This document shows positions 46,166 to 54,765 of a stretch of 64,000 nucleotides of DNA, piece by piece. Source of the stretch: AC-69 sp963751665 (lineage in GTDB: Bacteria > Actinomycetota > UBA4738 > HRBIN12). The stretch spans positions 62,001-126,000 of the forward strand of contig CAVVVF010000004.1 in NCBI GenBank assembly GCA_963751665.1, given 5' to 3'. The first letter of the stretch is position 1. Each line of letters opens with the position of its first letter. The notes under the pieces were generated by a model. That model worked only from the letters and a program-made list of their open reading frames with translations, did no database searches and was not told where the DNA came from. A program made the translations under genes and the position numbers.

Positions 46166-46878
46166 TCGAGGCGGACGACGTCCTGCTGTGCGGCCTCCCG
46201 CTGGTGGATCCCGCACTCCCACTTCGACAGACCGGCCCACCGCCCGGCCCGCTCCGGCTCGCCGACGAACCGCGTCCGGGTGCAGGGCGCGCAGCCGATC
46301 GACGCGTAGCCCAGGTCGTACAACGGGTTGTGGGGCAGGGCGTGCTCCTTCAGGTACGCCCACGAGTCGCCCCGCGTCCAGTTGGCCATCGGGTTGACCT
46401 TCACGATGAACCTGCCCGGCTCGAGCTCGTACCGGTCCACGATCGGCGCTCCCGCACGGGTGGGCGAGGAGTCGCGGCGGAACGCGGTGATCCAGGCGTC
46501 GAGGCCCCGCAGCGCCTCGAACATCGGCCGGACCTTGTTGATCTCGCAACACAGAGCGGGGTCGCGCTCGTACAGGCGAGGCCCGTGCGCGCGCTCCTGC
46601 GACTCGACGGTGTGCTCACCCACGAGCTCCACGACGTTCAGCCCGAGGAGGTCGGCGAGCTGCTGCTTGAACGCGAGCGTCTCGGCGAAATGAAACCCCG
46701 TCTCCAGGAACAGGATGGGGACGTCGGGCCTGATCTGGGTGGCCATGTGGATCACGCAGGTGCCCTCGGCCTGGAACGCCGAGGCGATGGCGATCCGGTC
46801 GAGCCTCGAGTCCTCCAGCGCCCACCGGACGATCTCACTCGGATGGGCCGATTCGAAGCGCTCGTTGCGCTCGGCCAC
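46162..46878 (-). CDS. cysH: Assimilatory adenylyl-sulfate (APS) reductase
   Basis: 238 residues. PAPS/APS-reductase fold: ASAFQAEGTCVIHMATQIRPD with the pyrophosphatase loop, FLETGFHFAETL, then CCEINKVRPM and CAPCTR, which give the four Cys of a [4Fe-4S] cluster, marking the APS-using bacterial type. The catalytic Cys is in ECGIHQ near the C-terminus. The only in-frame standard start is GTG at 46878. An upstream CTG would extend it by nine residues. It is divergent from sat, and the two supply sulfite. CysC is not seen, consistent with APS as substrate. Confidence 0.92.
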   Translation of the reverse strand: MAERNERFESAHPSEIVRWALEDSRLDRIAIASAFQAEGTCVIHMATQIRPDVPILFLETGFHFAETLAFKQQLADLLGLNVVELVGEHTVESQERAHGPRLYERDPALCCEINKVRPMFEALRGLDAWITAFRRDSSPTRAGAPIVDRYELEPGRFIVKVNPMANWTRGDSWAYLKEHALPHNPLYDLGYASIGCAPCTRTRFVGEPERAGRWAGLSKWECGIHQREAAQQDVVRLD

Positions 46879-47032
46879 GTCGGCATCGCTGAGCAGCGTC
46901 TTCAGGGCAGGCCGCCTTCCCTCGAGAGGGACGCGAGTATAGCCGGGGGCCCGTCACGGCCCGGGCCGAGCATTTCGGGCCCCCGGCTATGCTCTTTCAT
47001 CCGAACGGACCTACCCCCAGGAAGGCGGATCC

Positions 47033-48208
47033 ATGAACCCGAAGGAGACCATCGCACCCCATGGCGGGACGCTGGTCGACCTGCTCGCATCGGGCCCGGA
47101 GGCCGAGATGGTGGCCGCCGAAGCCGAGCACTACCCGAAGATCGAGGTCGGCGAACGTGAGCTCTCGGATCTGGAGATGCTCACGGTGGGCGCGCTCTCC
47201 CCCCTCACCGGGTTCCAGGGAGAGAAGGACTATCACTCCATCCTGGAGACGATGCACCTGGCGGACGGGCTGCCCTGGACCATCCCCGTGACGCTCTCCC
47301 TCGGGGAGGAGGACGTGAAGCGGATCGGGGGCACCGAGGCCGCCACCCTCACGGGCGGCGGCGGGGAACCGCTCGCCGTCCTCGAGGTTCGGGAGGTCTT
47401 CCGCCGCGACAAGAAGAAGGAATCGCTGGGGGTCTTCCTCACCGAGGATCTGGACCACCCGGGGGTTCGCGCCCTGCACGACGCCGGCGACTACTGCGTG
47501 GCCGGCGACGTTCGGGCCATCCGCCTCCCGGAGCATCGAGACTTCGAGGGCTATCGCCGCACCCCCGCCCAGACCCGAGCCGAGTTTTCCCGGCGCAGCT
47601 GGCGGACCGTGGTCGGCTTCCAGACGCGAAACCCCATCCACCGAGCCCACGAGTACATCCAGAAGTGCGCGCTCGAGACCGTGGACGGGTTGCTGGTGCA
47701 CCCGCTCATGGGCGCCACGAAGGGCGACGACGTGCCGGCCGAGGTCCGGATGCGCTGCTACGAGGTCCTGTTCGAGAACTACTACCCGAAGGACCGCGCC
47801 CTGATCTCGGTGTTCCCGGCCGCGATGCGGTATGCGGGCCCCAAGGAGGCCATCTGGCACGCCATCTGCCGCAAGAACTACGGGTGCACGCACTTCGTGG
47901 TGGGACGGGACCACGCGGGTGTCGGCGAGTACTACGGCACGTACGACGCCCAGAAGATCTTCGAGGAGTTCGAGCCCGGCGAGCTCGGCATCACGCCCCT
48001 CATGTTCGAGCACTCCTTCTGGTGCAACCGGTGCGAGGGCATGGCCACCCCCAAGACGTGCCCGCACGGCGAGGGGGACCGCGTGTCGCTCTCCGGCACG
48101 AAGGTGCGGGAGATGCTGCGGAAAGGTGAGCGTCCGCCGGCGGAGTTCTCGCGCCCGGAGGTTGCCGAGGTCCTCATCGAGGCCATGCGGGAGTCGTCGG
48201 AGCCGTAG
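47033..48208 (+). CDS. sat: Sulfate adenylyltransferase (ATP sulfurylase)
   Basis: 391 residues from the ATG at 47033, with AGGAAGGCGG upstream. Single-chain ATP sulfurylase of the Bacillus/archaeal type. Hallmarks: LSPLTGFQGEKDY near residue 56, the ATP motif FQTRNPIHRAHEY near 196, HPLMGATKGDDVP, VFPAAMRYAGPKEAIWHA and VVGRDHAGVG near 303, plus the Cys pair EHSFWCNRCEGM and CPHGE. It forms APS from sulfate for CysH, encoded divergently. The 154-base gap between them must hold promoters for both. No APS-kinase domain. Confidence 0.95.
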   Translation: MNPKETIAPHGGTLVDLLASGPEAEMVAAEAEHYPKIEVGERELSDLEMLTVGALSPLTGFQGEKDYHSILETMHLADGLPWTIPVTLSLGEEDVKRIGGTEAATLTGGGGEPLAVLEVREVFRRDKKKESLGVFLTEDLDHPGVRALHDAGDYCVAGDVRAIRLPEHRDFEGYRRTPAQTRAEFSRRSWRTVVGFQTRNPIHRAHEYIQKCALETVDGLLVHPLMGATKGDDVPAEVRMRCYEVLFENYYPKDRALISVFPAAMRYAGPKEAIWHAICRKNYGCTHFVVGRDHAGVGEYYGTYDAQKIFEEFEPGELGITPLMFEHSFWCNRCEGMATPKTCPHGEGDRVSLSGTKVREMLRKGERPPAEFSRPEVAEVLIEAMRESSEP

Positions 48209-48211
48209 AAC

Positions 48212-48754
48212 CTAGTCGATCAACTCCTCGGACAAGAGGCCCATCACGAACGAGTCGACGTACCGGCCGCCGACGAACTGAGAGTGGCGGCGGGTCCCCT
48301 CCACCTTGAACCCGACCCGCTCGTAGACCCGAACGGCACGCGGGTTGACGGAGAAGACGTTCAGCTCGATCCGCTGAAGGTTCATGTGCCGGAACCCGAA
48401 CCGGCACAGAGTGCGCATCGCGTCGGTCCCGTACCCCCGGTTCCAGTACGGCTTCCCGATCCAGATGCCCAGGACGGCCGCGCGGTTGCGGGCCTCGATC
48501 GCCTCCAAGCCGCATCCCCCGACGGCCTGCCGGTCCTCGAGGCGCTCGATCACGAGCAGCAGCCGGTCATCCTTCCGCCGGGTGGATTCGACGAACTCCC
48601 GGTACCCCTGGACGGACTGCGGCATGGCGAACCCAATCCCCTCCAGGACCTCGGGGTCGGTGAACAGCTCGTTCAGCGGTCCGTAGTCGGAGGCTTCGTG
48701 GGCCCGCAGGCGCACGAGCGAGCCCTTCCAGGGCCGCCTCGGGGCCCTCGTCAC
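48212..48754 (-). CDS. GNAT acetyltransferase (RimJ/RimL type)
   Basis: 180 residues from the GTG at 48754 (MTRAPRRPWKGSLVRLRAHE). GNAT fold with the acetyl-CoA loop in IWIGKPYWNRGYGTDAMRTL near residue 100 and the late NPRAVRVYERVGFKVEGT, typical of protein N-acetyltransferases of ribosomal-protein or antibiotic type. It converges with sat, three bases apart, and is divergent from the M23 gene. Substrate unknown. A second GNAT lies at 53801 with similar motif order but low overall similarity. Confidence 0.85.
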   Translation of the reverse strand: MTRAPRRPWKGSLVRLRAHEASDYGPLNELFTDPEVLEGIGFAMPQSVQGYREFVESTRRKDDRLLLVIERLEDRQAVGGCGLEAIEARNRAAVLGIWIGKPYWNRGYGTDAMRTLCRFGFRHMNLQRIELNVFSVNPRAVRVYERVGFKVEGTRRHSQFVGGRYVDSFVMGLLSEELID

Positions 48755-48910
48755 GCATCCGGCCCAGGATATCGCCCCTGGTCAGGGCGGGGATGCGCCC
48801 GATGGCAGGTTGCCCGGCCCTGGGGCGGATGGTAGCCTCCGCTCGCCCTGAGGCGGCGCCCCTGACGACCGCGAGGAGGCCCGGACGACCGCTCCCAGGA
48901 GAAGGTTTCG

Positions 48911-49883
48911 ATGGTTGCTCGCGCTCGCCGTCGCGGCGGGCGCCCTGGTCACCCTCCCGACCCTCGCAGGAGCCCAGTCCGATCTGGACTCGGCCAAGGC
49001 CCGTCTCGCGGCCGCGCAGTCCCGGCTGGACCAAGCCACGGCGGCCTGGCAGTCGGCGGTGGCCCGCCTGTCCCGAACCCAGGACGAGCTCACCGCGACC
49101 CAGGCCGAGCACGACCGGCTCGTGCGGCTGATCGACCGGATCCGGCTCCGCTTCCAGCGACGGGCCGTGCTGGCCTTCGAGACGGGGCCGGCCGGGACCC
49201 TGGACCTCCTGCTGTCGTCGAACTCCTTCGCGGAGTTCTCCGACCGCATCGAGTTCCTGGGGAACATGGCCCAGGCGGACTCCGACCTGGTCGTCCAGAA
49301 CCGGGTGACCACCGAGCAGCTGCGACGCACCGAGGTACACCTCGCGGACCTGTCCAAGCAGCAGGCAGCCCAGGCCCAGCAGCTCCGGGCGAGCCAGGAA
49401 GCGATCTCATCCGATGTCTCGGACCTCCAGGCGGAGGTCGACCGGATCCGAAAGCAGATGCAGCTCGCGGCGGTGCTGGGCCTTCGCACGATCCCGGGCG
49501 CGCCCATCTCGACCTGCCCGGTCCAGGGACCGAACTCCTTCGTCGACTCGTTCGGCTGGCCCCGGCCGGGGGGCCGGGTCCACGAGGGGATCGACATGAT
49601 CGCCCCGTACGGGACGCCGGTCGTCGCAGTCCAGCCCGGCAACGCCATCCAGACCCCGAACACGCTCGGAGGCCTCGCGGTCATCGTGTACGGACCGGGG
49701 GGCGACTGGACCTACTACGCACACCTGTCCTCCTACGGCGCCACCGGGGGCGTCGGGGTCGGCACGGTCATCGGCCACGTGGGCAGCACCGGCGACACCT
49801 CCGTGAACCACCTTCACTTCGAGTACCACCCCGGTGGCGGCGGGGCCGTCGATCCCTACCTGGCGCTCCTCGCGGTCTGCTGA
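48911..49883 (+). CDS. Secreted M23-family peptidoglycan endopeptidase with coiled coil
   Basis: About 322 residues. A signal-like start (LLALAVAAGALVTLPTLAGA, cleavage near AGAQS) precedes a long coiled coil (SDLDSAKARLAAAQSRLDQATAAW through SSDVSDLQAEVDRIRKQ) and a C-terminal M23 domain with zinc ligands His and Asp in VHEGIDMIAPYG and the motif HLHFEY. The ATG at 48911 follows AGGAGAAGG at ideal spacing but is out of frame with the body by one base, which is entered at TTG 48915. A one-base indel at the start is likely. EnvC/NlpD-like layout. Probable cell-wall remodelling enzyme. Confidence 0.85.
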
Positions 49884-49946
49884 ATCGAGGGCCACCGAGG
49901 GTTCCCGGCCCTACAATCTCCTTGCCCCACGGCCGATGGAGTAACG

Positions 49947-50478
49947 GTGACAGTCCAAGGCGGTAGCCGCCGGATCGATCGCATCCTTCGCCCGGAGTAC
50001 GCGGACGGCCTGTCCGCGATGTCCCTCGACGAGCTCCGAAGCCGCCGGGACGAGTGCCTGGCCGAGCGGGAGTACCTGTCGCTCCTTCGCCGGCTGGTCC
50101 AGGGCCGGGCCGAGATCCTGAAGGCCGAGCTCGAGCGCCGCGGCGGGAGTGGGCCAGGAGGGCACGCTCGTTGAGCGGCTCTCCAAGGTCCTCTCCTCCG
50201 AGAGCCACGGGACCTCCCGGGGTGAGGCGGTCAAGGTCGGGCTGCCCGAGGAGGAGATGCTCCAGGCCCGGCGGCGCGTGGAGCGCCTGGCCATGGATGC
50301 CGGCCTGTCCGACCCCACCGCGCTGGACGATGGGCAGCTGAGCGGGGCCGTTGACCTGCTCGAGGCCGAAGAACAGGAGGTCTCACGGGATCGGGCCGCC
50401 GTGATCGAGGTCCTGGACCGGGTCCAGGACGAGTTGAAGCGGCGGTACAAGGAGGATCCCTCGCTCGTCCTTTCCTGA
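49947..50478 (+). CDS. rsiG: RsiG-like c-di-GMP-binding anti-sigma factor, one apparent frameshift
   Basis: GTG at 49947 (GGAG upstream) begins MTVQGGSRRIDRILRPEYADGL, as in RsiG proteins. First helix: REYLSLLRRLVQGRAEI, matching the known E(x)3S(x)2R(x)3Q(x)3D c-di-GMP motif except Arg41 for Glu and Glu56 for Asp. After ELERRGG the frame shifts near 50150. The next part reads TLVERLSKVLSSESHG...LPEEEMLQARRRVERLA, then EEQEVSRDRAAVIEVLD, a second motif copy with Ile for Gln. About 175 residues in total. In Streptomyces RsiG holds sigma WhiG when c-di-GMP is bound. No whiG is in the window. An HD-GYP gene follows. Confidence 0.7.
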
Positions 50479-50643
50479 GCCTGCATGTGGTTCGCTCGGG
50501 GGAGTCGCTCCGGCCGTTCGTCCCTGTCTCATCGCCCCCTCGGGGGATGGGTCTTTGGGCCGGAGGCGCTATGGACCCTTTCCGTTCAAAACGGCAGGCT
50601 AAACCGGCATTTCGCCCTTCCCGCTGCGATAACGTCCGCGCCG

Positions 50644-51414
50644 ATGACAGATGAGACCCTTCCCCAGCCGGTTCTCGGGGTCCAGGACCCCGAGCTCCCG
50701 ACCGTCCACGAGCAGCTCATCGTGTTCGCCCGGGAGCTGGGGGAGCTCTACCAGCTGGAGCGGCAGCGGAGCGCCGAGCTCGAGGCGGTCCTGTCGAGCC
50801 TCCAGGAGTCCTATATCGCCACCATGAAGAGCCTGGCCCTGGTCATCGAGGCCAAGGACCGGAGCACCCGGGGGCATCTGGAGCGTACGCAGGTCTTCGG
50901 CACGGCCCTGGCTCGCCGGGTGGACCCCGCCCTGGCCGCGGACGCCGAGCTCGCCTACGGCTTCTTCCTGCACGACATCGGCAAGGTCGGTATCCCCGAG
51001 GACATCCTGTGCAAGGCGGGTCCGCTCTCGGGCGAGGAATGGCAGGTGATGCGGGGCCATCCCGTGATCGGCGCCCAGATCGTGGCCCCCATCCGGTTCC
51101 TGGGGGAGGCCGTGCAGGTCATCCGGCACCATCATGAGCGCTTCGACGGCACCGGCTATCCCGACGGCCTGGCCGGCCAGGCCATCCCGCTTCCCGCCAG
51201 GATCTTCGCCGTGGCTGACTCCTTCGACGCGATGATCAGCGACCGTCCTTACCGGCGGGCCCGCCCGGTGCAGCTGGCCCTCGAGGAGATCGAGGACGGC
51301 GCGGGCACCCAGTTCGACCCCCAGGTCGTGAACGCGTTCATCTCGCTGGTCGAGGAGGAGTCGCTCACCGGCTCGGAGGGCGACGACCCGGACCGGCTCG
51401 CGCACGTCGGGTAG
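50644..51414 (+). CDS. HD-GYP domain cyclic-di-GMP phosphodiesterase
   Basis: 256 residues from the ATG at 50644 (open frame extends upstream without support). After a short coiled region, the HD-GYP domain shows RSTRGHLERTQVF, His110-Asp111 in FLHDIGKVGIPEDIL, HHHERFDGTGYPDGL with the GYP at 171-173, and ADSFDAMISDRPYR. No receiver or membrane domain precedes it. Such enzymes hydrolyse c-di-GMP. It lies 165 bases downstream of the RsiG-like gene, in the same direction, so c-di-GMP sensing and degradation are side by side. Confidence 0.85.
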   Translation: MTDETLPQPVLGVQDPELPTVHEQLIVFARELGELYQLERQRSAELEAVLSSLQESYIATMKSLALVIEAKDRSTRGHLERTQVFGTALARRVDPALAADAELAYGFFLHDIGKVGIPEDILCKAGPLSGEEWQVMRGHPVIGAQIVAPIRFLGEAVQVIRHHHERFDGTGYPDGLAGQAIPLPARIFAVADSFDAMISDRPYRRARPVQLALEEIEDGAGTQFDPQVVNAFISLVEEESLTGSEGDDPDRLAHVG

Positions 51415-51435
51415 CACCCCCTAGGCTTCGACGCG

Positions 51436-52425
51436 ATGGCGTCTGCCACCGTGCTCGTCCGCGTCCTTCGCTCTGGACTGGAGGAGTCCGTCCACCTCGG
51501 CCACGTCGCGGTGTGCGACGTCGATGGACGCCTGGTGGCGTCCGCCGGCGACCCTCATCGCCCGGTCTTCGCCCGCTCGTCGATGAAGCCGGTCCAGGCC
51601 GCCGTGTCGCTCGGCGCGATCGGCGGGGCCCTCGACGACGACCTCGTGGCGGTGATGTGCGCCTCGCACAACGGCGAGCCGGTCCACGTGGCGGCGGTCC
51701 GCCGCCTGCTCCGGGGGGCGGGCCTGGGCCTGTCGGCCCTCCGCAACCCGCCCGGGTGGCCCCTCGATCCCCGGTCGATGGCCAAGGCGGGCAGGCCCCG
51801 CCGGGTCCTTCACAACTGCTCCGGCAAGCACGCGGGGATGGTGGTGGCGTGCGAGCGGCAGGGCTGGGACCGAGAGGGTTACCTGGCCGCGACCCACCCG
51901 CTCCAGCGCCGGATCCTGCGAGCCGTCCACGGCCTCACCGGCCTGGTCGACGTGGAGGTCGGCGTGGACGGCTGCGGCGTCCCGGTCCACGGGATGCCGC
52001 TCTCCGCCATGGCCACGCTGTACGCCCGGCTGGGGAGGCCCCGGCCGTTCGGGGCCTTGGGCGAGCGGATCGCCGAATGCTCGGCCGCGATGCGCGCGCG
52101 CCCCTACCTGGTCGCCGGCAGGAACCGGACCGACACCGCCGTCATGGAGGGCTCCCGGGACCTGGTGGTGAAGTCCGGCGCGGAAGGGCTGGCGTGCGCG
52201 GCCGTCCCGGGAGCCGGCCTCGGCGTGGCAGTGAAGATCGCCGACGGAGGCGAACGGGCGTCGGGACCGGCCCTCATCCGAACCCTCGCGCTGATCGGGG
52301 CGCTCTCGGACGCCGAGCTCGGGGGGCTGGAGCGCTTCGCCCGGCGCCCGGTAAAGGGGGGCGGCGTCCAGGTGGGCGAGGTGGTGGCCGCGTTCCGCCT
52401 CCGGCGGGTTCGCGCCGGCGCGTAA
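51436..52425 (+). CDS. L-asparaginase II family protein
   Basis: 329 residues from the ATG at 51436. Belongs to the Rhizobium-type asparaginase II (PF06089) family, unrelated to the E. coli enzymes. Motifs: SSMKPVQAAVS near residue 47, CASHNGEPVHV, LHNCSGKHAGMVVAC near 130, and VGVDGCGVPVHGMPL near 175. Hydrolyses asparagine to aspartate and ammonia in the cytoplasm. No signal peptide. It is intact, 21 bases after the HD-GYP gene, and probably adds to nitrogen supply. The C-terminus (KGGGVQVGEVVAAFRL) is typical. Confidence 0.85.
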   Translation: MASATVLVRVLRSGLEESVHLGHVAVCDVDGRLVASAGDPHRPVFARSSMKPVQAAVSLGAIGGALDDDLVAVMCASHNGEPVHVAAVRRLLRGAGLGLSALRNPPGWPLDPRSMAKAGRPRRVLHNCSGKHAGMVVACERQGWDREGYLAATHPLQRRILRAVHGLTGLVDVEVGVDGCGVPVHGMPLSAMATLYARLGRPRPFGALGERIAECSAAMRARPYLVAGRNRTDTAVMEGSRDLVVKSGAEGLACAAVPGAGLGVAVKIADGGERASGPALIRTLALIGALSDAELGGLERFARRPVKGGGVQVGEVVAAFRLRRVRAGA

Positions 52426-52494
52426 CGCGGCCGGCAGGTGAAGGGACCAGGTGCAAGTGCAACCGAATCGGCAGGGTCGCGTAGCATCGTAGGC

Positions 52495-53781
52495 ATGGCC
52501 TCCTCGGTGGCTTCTCCGGCACGGCCCCGCGTGGCCGTGGTCAGCCTGCACACCTCTCCCCTGGACCAGCCCGGCACGGGCGACTCGGGCGGGATGAACG
52601 TCTACATCCGGGCCGCGGCCGATCGGCTGGCCGCCCGAGGGGTCGGCGTGGACGTCTTCACCAGGTGCCAGGGCCGGGGTGGGCCCGACGTCGAGGAACT
52701 CCCCTCGGGATCGCGGATCATCCAGGTCAAGGCCGGTCCCTGCGCCCCGGTGGCCAAGGAGGAGCTCCCTCCGTTCCTGCCGGAGTTCCTCGGCGGGGTC
52801 CTGCACCGCCAGCAGGCCGAGTCGGCCCGCTACGACCTGGTCCATTCCCATTACTGGCTGTCGGGGTGGGTGGGAAGAAGCACCAAGGAGATCTGGCGGG
52901 TCCCCCTCGTCGCCTCATTCCACACCCTGGGCAAGGTGAAGAACTATTCGCTGGCCCGAGGGGAGAGCCCGGAGTCTCCGGTGCGCCTGGCGGGGGAGGA
53001 GGCGGTCATCGAGGACGCCGACCGGATCATGGCCGCGACACCCGCGGAGGCGGCCCAGCTGGTCGGCCTGTATGCGGCCGACCCGGGGCGCATCCGGCTG
53101 GTGCCGCCCGGCGTCGATCACGACCTGTTCTTCCCCCGGCCGAAGGACCAGGCCAAGGCCAGGCTCCACCTCGCGGGGGTGCGCCTGGTCCTGTTCGTCG
53201 GCCGGCTCCAGGCGCACAAGGGCCCGGACATCGCTGTCCGTGCCTTGGCAGAGGCCGTCGCCCGGGATCCCAGGGGCATGGGCGACGTGGTGCTCGCCGT
53301 GGTTGGGGGACCCAGCGGAGCCGGCCACGGCATCGAGGTCGGCAGGTTGATGGATCTCGCGGCCGCGCTCGGTGTCGGCGAGCGCGTCATGTTCTTCCCC
53401 CCGCAGCCGCAGAGCCGGCTGGCCGACTTCTACGCCGCCGCCGAGTGCGTGCTCGTCCCGTCTCGCTCCGAGTCCTTCGGCCTGGTGGCGCTGGAGGCGC
53501 AAGCCTGTGGCACGCCGCTCGTCGCCGCCGCCGTGGGCGGGCTCCGCTACGTCGTCGCCGACGGCGTGACTGGCTTCCTGGTCGAGGGACACGACCCCGG
53601 CGACCATGCCGAGCGGTTGCTCCAGCTCCTGCACGATCCCCGCGCGGCGGCGCGGATGGGCCGAGCCGGCGTGGCCATGTCCCTCCAGTTCTCCTGGGAC
53701 TCGACAGCCGAGGAGATCCTCTCGGTCTACCGGGAGGTGCTGGACGGGCGGCTCACCACCGGCCGAAGCGCGGGCGCGTAG
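52495..53781 (+). CDS. mshA: D-inositol-3-phosphate glycosyltransferase (mycothiol synthesis)
   Basis: 428 residues from the ATG at 52495. GT4 glycosyltransferase: VAVVSLHTSPLDQPGTGDSGGMNVYI at the start is characteristic of MshA, with VHSHYWLSGWVG, FHTLGKVKNYSLA, RLVPPGVDHDLFFP near 195, LFVGRLQAHKGPDIAVRALA near 232 and the donor site SRSESFGLVALEAQACG near 328. It transfers GlcNAc to inositol-3-phosphate, the first step of mycothiol, found essentially in Actinomycetota, which supports the taxonomic call. No other msh gene is adjacent. Intact. Confidence 0.92.
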   Translation: MASSVASPARPRVAVVSLHTSPLDQPGTGDSGGMNVYIRAAADRLAARGVGVDVFTRCQGRGGPDVEELPSGSRIIQVKAGPCAPVAKEELPPFLPEFLGGVLHRQQAESARYDLVHSHYWLSGWVGRSTKEIWRVPLVASFHTLGKVKNYSLARGESPESPVRLAGEEAVIEDADRIMAATPAEAAQLVGLYAADPGRIRLVPPGVDHDLFFPRPKDQAKARLHLAGVRLVLFVGRLQAHKGPDIAVRALAEAVARDPRGMGDVVLAVVGGPSGAGHGIEVGRLMDLAAALGVGERVMFFPPQPQSRLADFYAAAECVLVPSRSESFGLVALEAQACGTPLVAAAVGGLRYVVADGVTGFLVEGHDPGDHAERLLQLLHDPRAAARMGRAGVAMSLQFSWDSTAEEILSVYREVLDGRLTTGRSAGA

Positions 53782-53800
53782 CCGGGGTGGGGACGGCCGA

Positions 53801-54343
53801 ATGATCAGGGGCCGGGCCGTGACGCTTCGGCCGGTGGAGGAGCGCGACCACCCGCTCATCCACCAGTGGCAGAACCAACCCGAGATCTGGTGGTGGATGG
53901 ACTACGAGCGGCCCTTCTCGCTCCAGGACATCGCCGAGGACGAGGAACGGTCCCGTTCTGAGGGACACCCGTTCATCATCGAGGCCGAGGGGAGGCCCGT
54001 GGGCAAGATCGGGCTGAACCAGTTCCGGCGCCGGGACCGCATCTGCTCGCTTTACATCTACATCGGTGAGCCGGGCGCATGGGGCAAGGGCTACGGGAAG
54101 GACGCAATCATGACCCTGCTGTCGTACGCGTTCGACCGCCTCGACCTGCACATGGTGGAGCTGTGGTCCCTTGCGCCGAACGAGCGGGCGCTCCACGCGT
54201 ATCGGGCGTGCGGGTTCGCCGTCGACGCCACGCTCCGCGAGCGTTCCTTCAAGGACGGAGGGTTCGTCGATCGCGTCATCATGAGCGTCACGCGCGAGGA
54301 GTTCGACCGTACTCGGTTGCAGCGCAACGGTTCTCAGGGCTAG
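53801..54343 (+). CDS. GNAT acetyltransferase (RimJ/RimL type)
   Basis: 180 residues from the ATG at 53801. Begins MIRGRAVTLRPVEERDHPLIHQW, with an unusual Trp run (EIWWWMDYE) near residue 30. The acetyl-CoA motif is IGEPGAWGKGYGKDAIMTLLSYAF near 90 and the tail NERALHAYRACGFAVDATLRERSF. Twenty bases after mshA, same direction, so perhaps co-transcribed. MshD is also a GNAT protein, but it has two GNAT domains and a different motif, so this is not MshD. Substrate unknown. Confidence 0.85.
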   Translation: MIRGRAVTLRPVEERDHPLIHQWQNQPEIWWWMDYERPFSLQDIAEDEERSRSEGHPFIIEAEGRPVGKIGLNQFRRRDRICSLYIYIGEPGAWGKGYGKDAIMTLLSYAFDRLDLHMVELWSLAPNERALHAYRACGFAVDATLRERSFKDGGFVDRVIMSVTREEFDRTRLQRNGSQG

Positions 54344-54435
54344 CCCGTGTTTTGTCAGACCGCGAGATGGTTTGTCACTCTTTCTCTCGATGCTGCTACC
54401 TGCGCATATGGTGCGTGACCTGCAGCTTCTTCCGC

Positions 54436-54464
54436 TTGACGGTGTGTGGGGCCACCGTTACATT
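54436..54464 (+). promoter_or_regulatory. Housekeeping-type promoter upstream of proline dehydrogenase
   Basis: TTGACG at 54436-54441 and TACATT at 54459-54464 with a 17-base spacer, close to the sigma70-type consensus. It would start transcription near 54471, giving a leader of nearly 300 bases before the ATG at 54766. Confidence 0.6.
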
Positions 54465-54469
54465 TCGCC

Positions 54470-54765
54470 TCGCTCCGAGCAGCCGAAGTGGCTGAGTCAG
54501 GGAACCGAAGCGGGGAGCCCTGGGAAAGCCGTAAGGCCGACTGGGCGCACCTGGTCGTACGGTTGGGAAAGCCAACTAGCTGTGCGGCCGGGGAGGCTCG
54601 GGAGGCCCCAAAGCCCAACGAAAGGCATCTACCGCTCGGAAACCAAGACAGTTGCATGGGGTTGCTCGGAGCACCTGAGCCCGAGGGGCTGACGGTGGTT
54701 GGAGGCTCCGGCCTCCGACGAGCCGAAGGTCCCTCGGGTTCTGTCTTTCTGTACGGTTCGGCCCG
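54470..54765 (+). ncRNA. Long structured 5' leader or ncRNA candidate, family unassigned
   Basis: About 295 bases between the predicted start site and the proline dehydrogenase ATG. Several local stems are visible: CAGGG/CCCTG around a 15-base loop near 54498-54522, GTTGG/CCAAC near 54562-54576 with a GAAAG loop, GGAGGC-TCCG-GCCTCC at about 54701-54716, and repeated GGGAAAGCC. I compared it from memory with c-di-AMP, cobalamin, SAM, glycine and c-di-GMP riboswitch cores and found no convincing match. No open frame of credible composition. The whole stretch from the GNAT stop to the ATG (54344-54765) has no gene. Confidence 0.4.

Noticed and set aside
49947..50478. Two separate small genes instead of one RsiG-like gene
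   Set aside because: Together they match a single RsiG in order and length, and they overlap by only a few codons at a GC run.
50600..50632. WhiG/FliA-type promoter (TAAA then CGATAA) upstream of the HD-GYP gene
   Set aside because: The spacing between TAAA and TGCGATAA is 21 bases, where about 15 is required.
54470..54765. Known riboswitch (c-di-AMP, cobalamin, SAM, glycine or c-di-GMP)
   Set aside because: The conserved cores of these classes, as I remember them, are not present.
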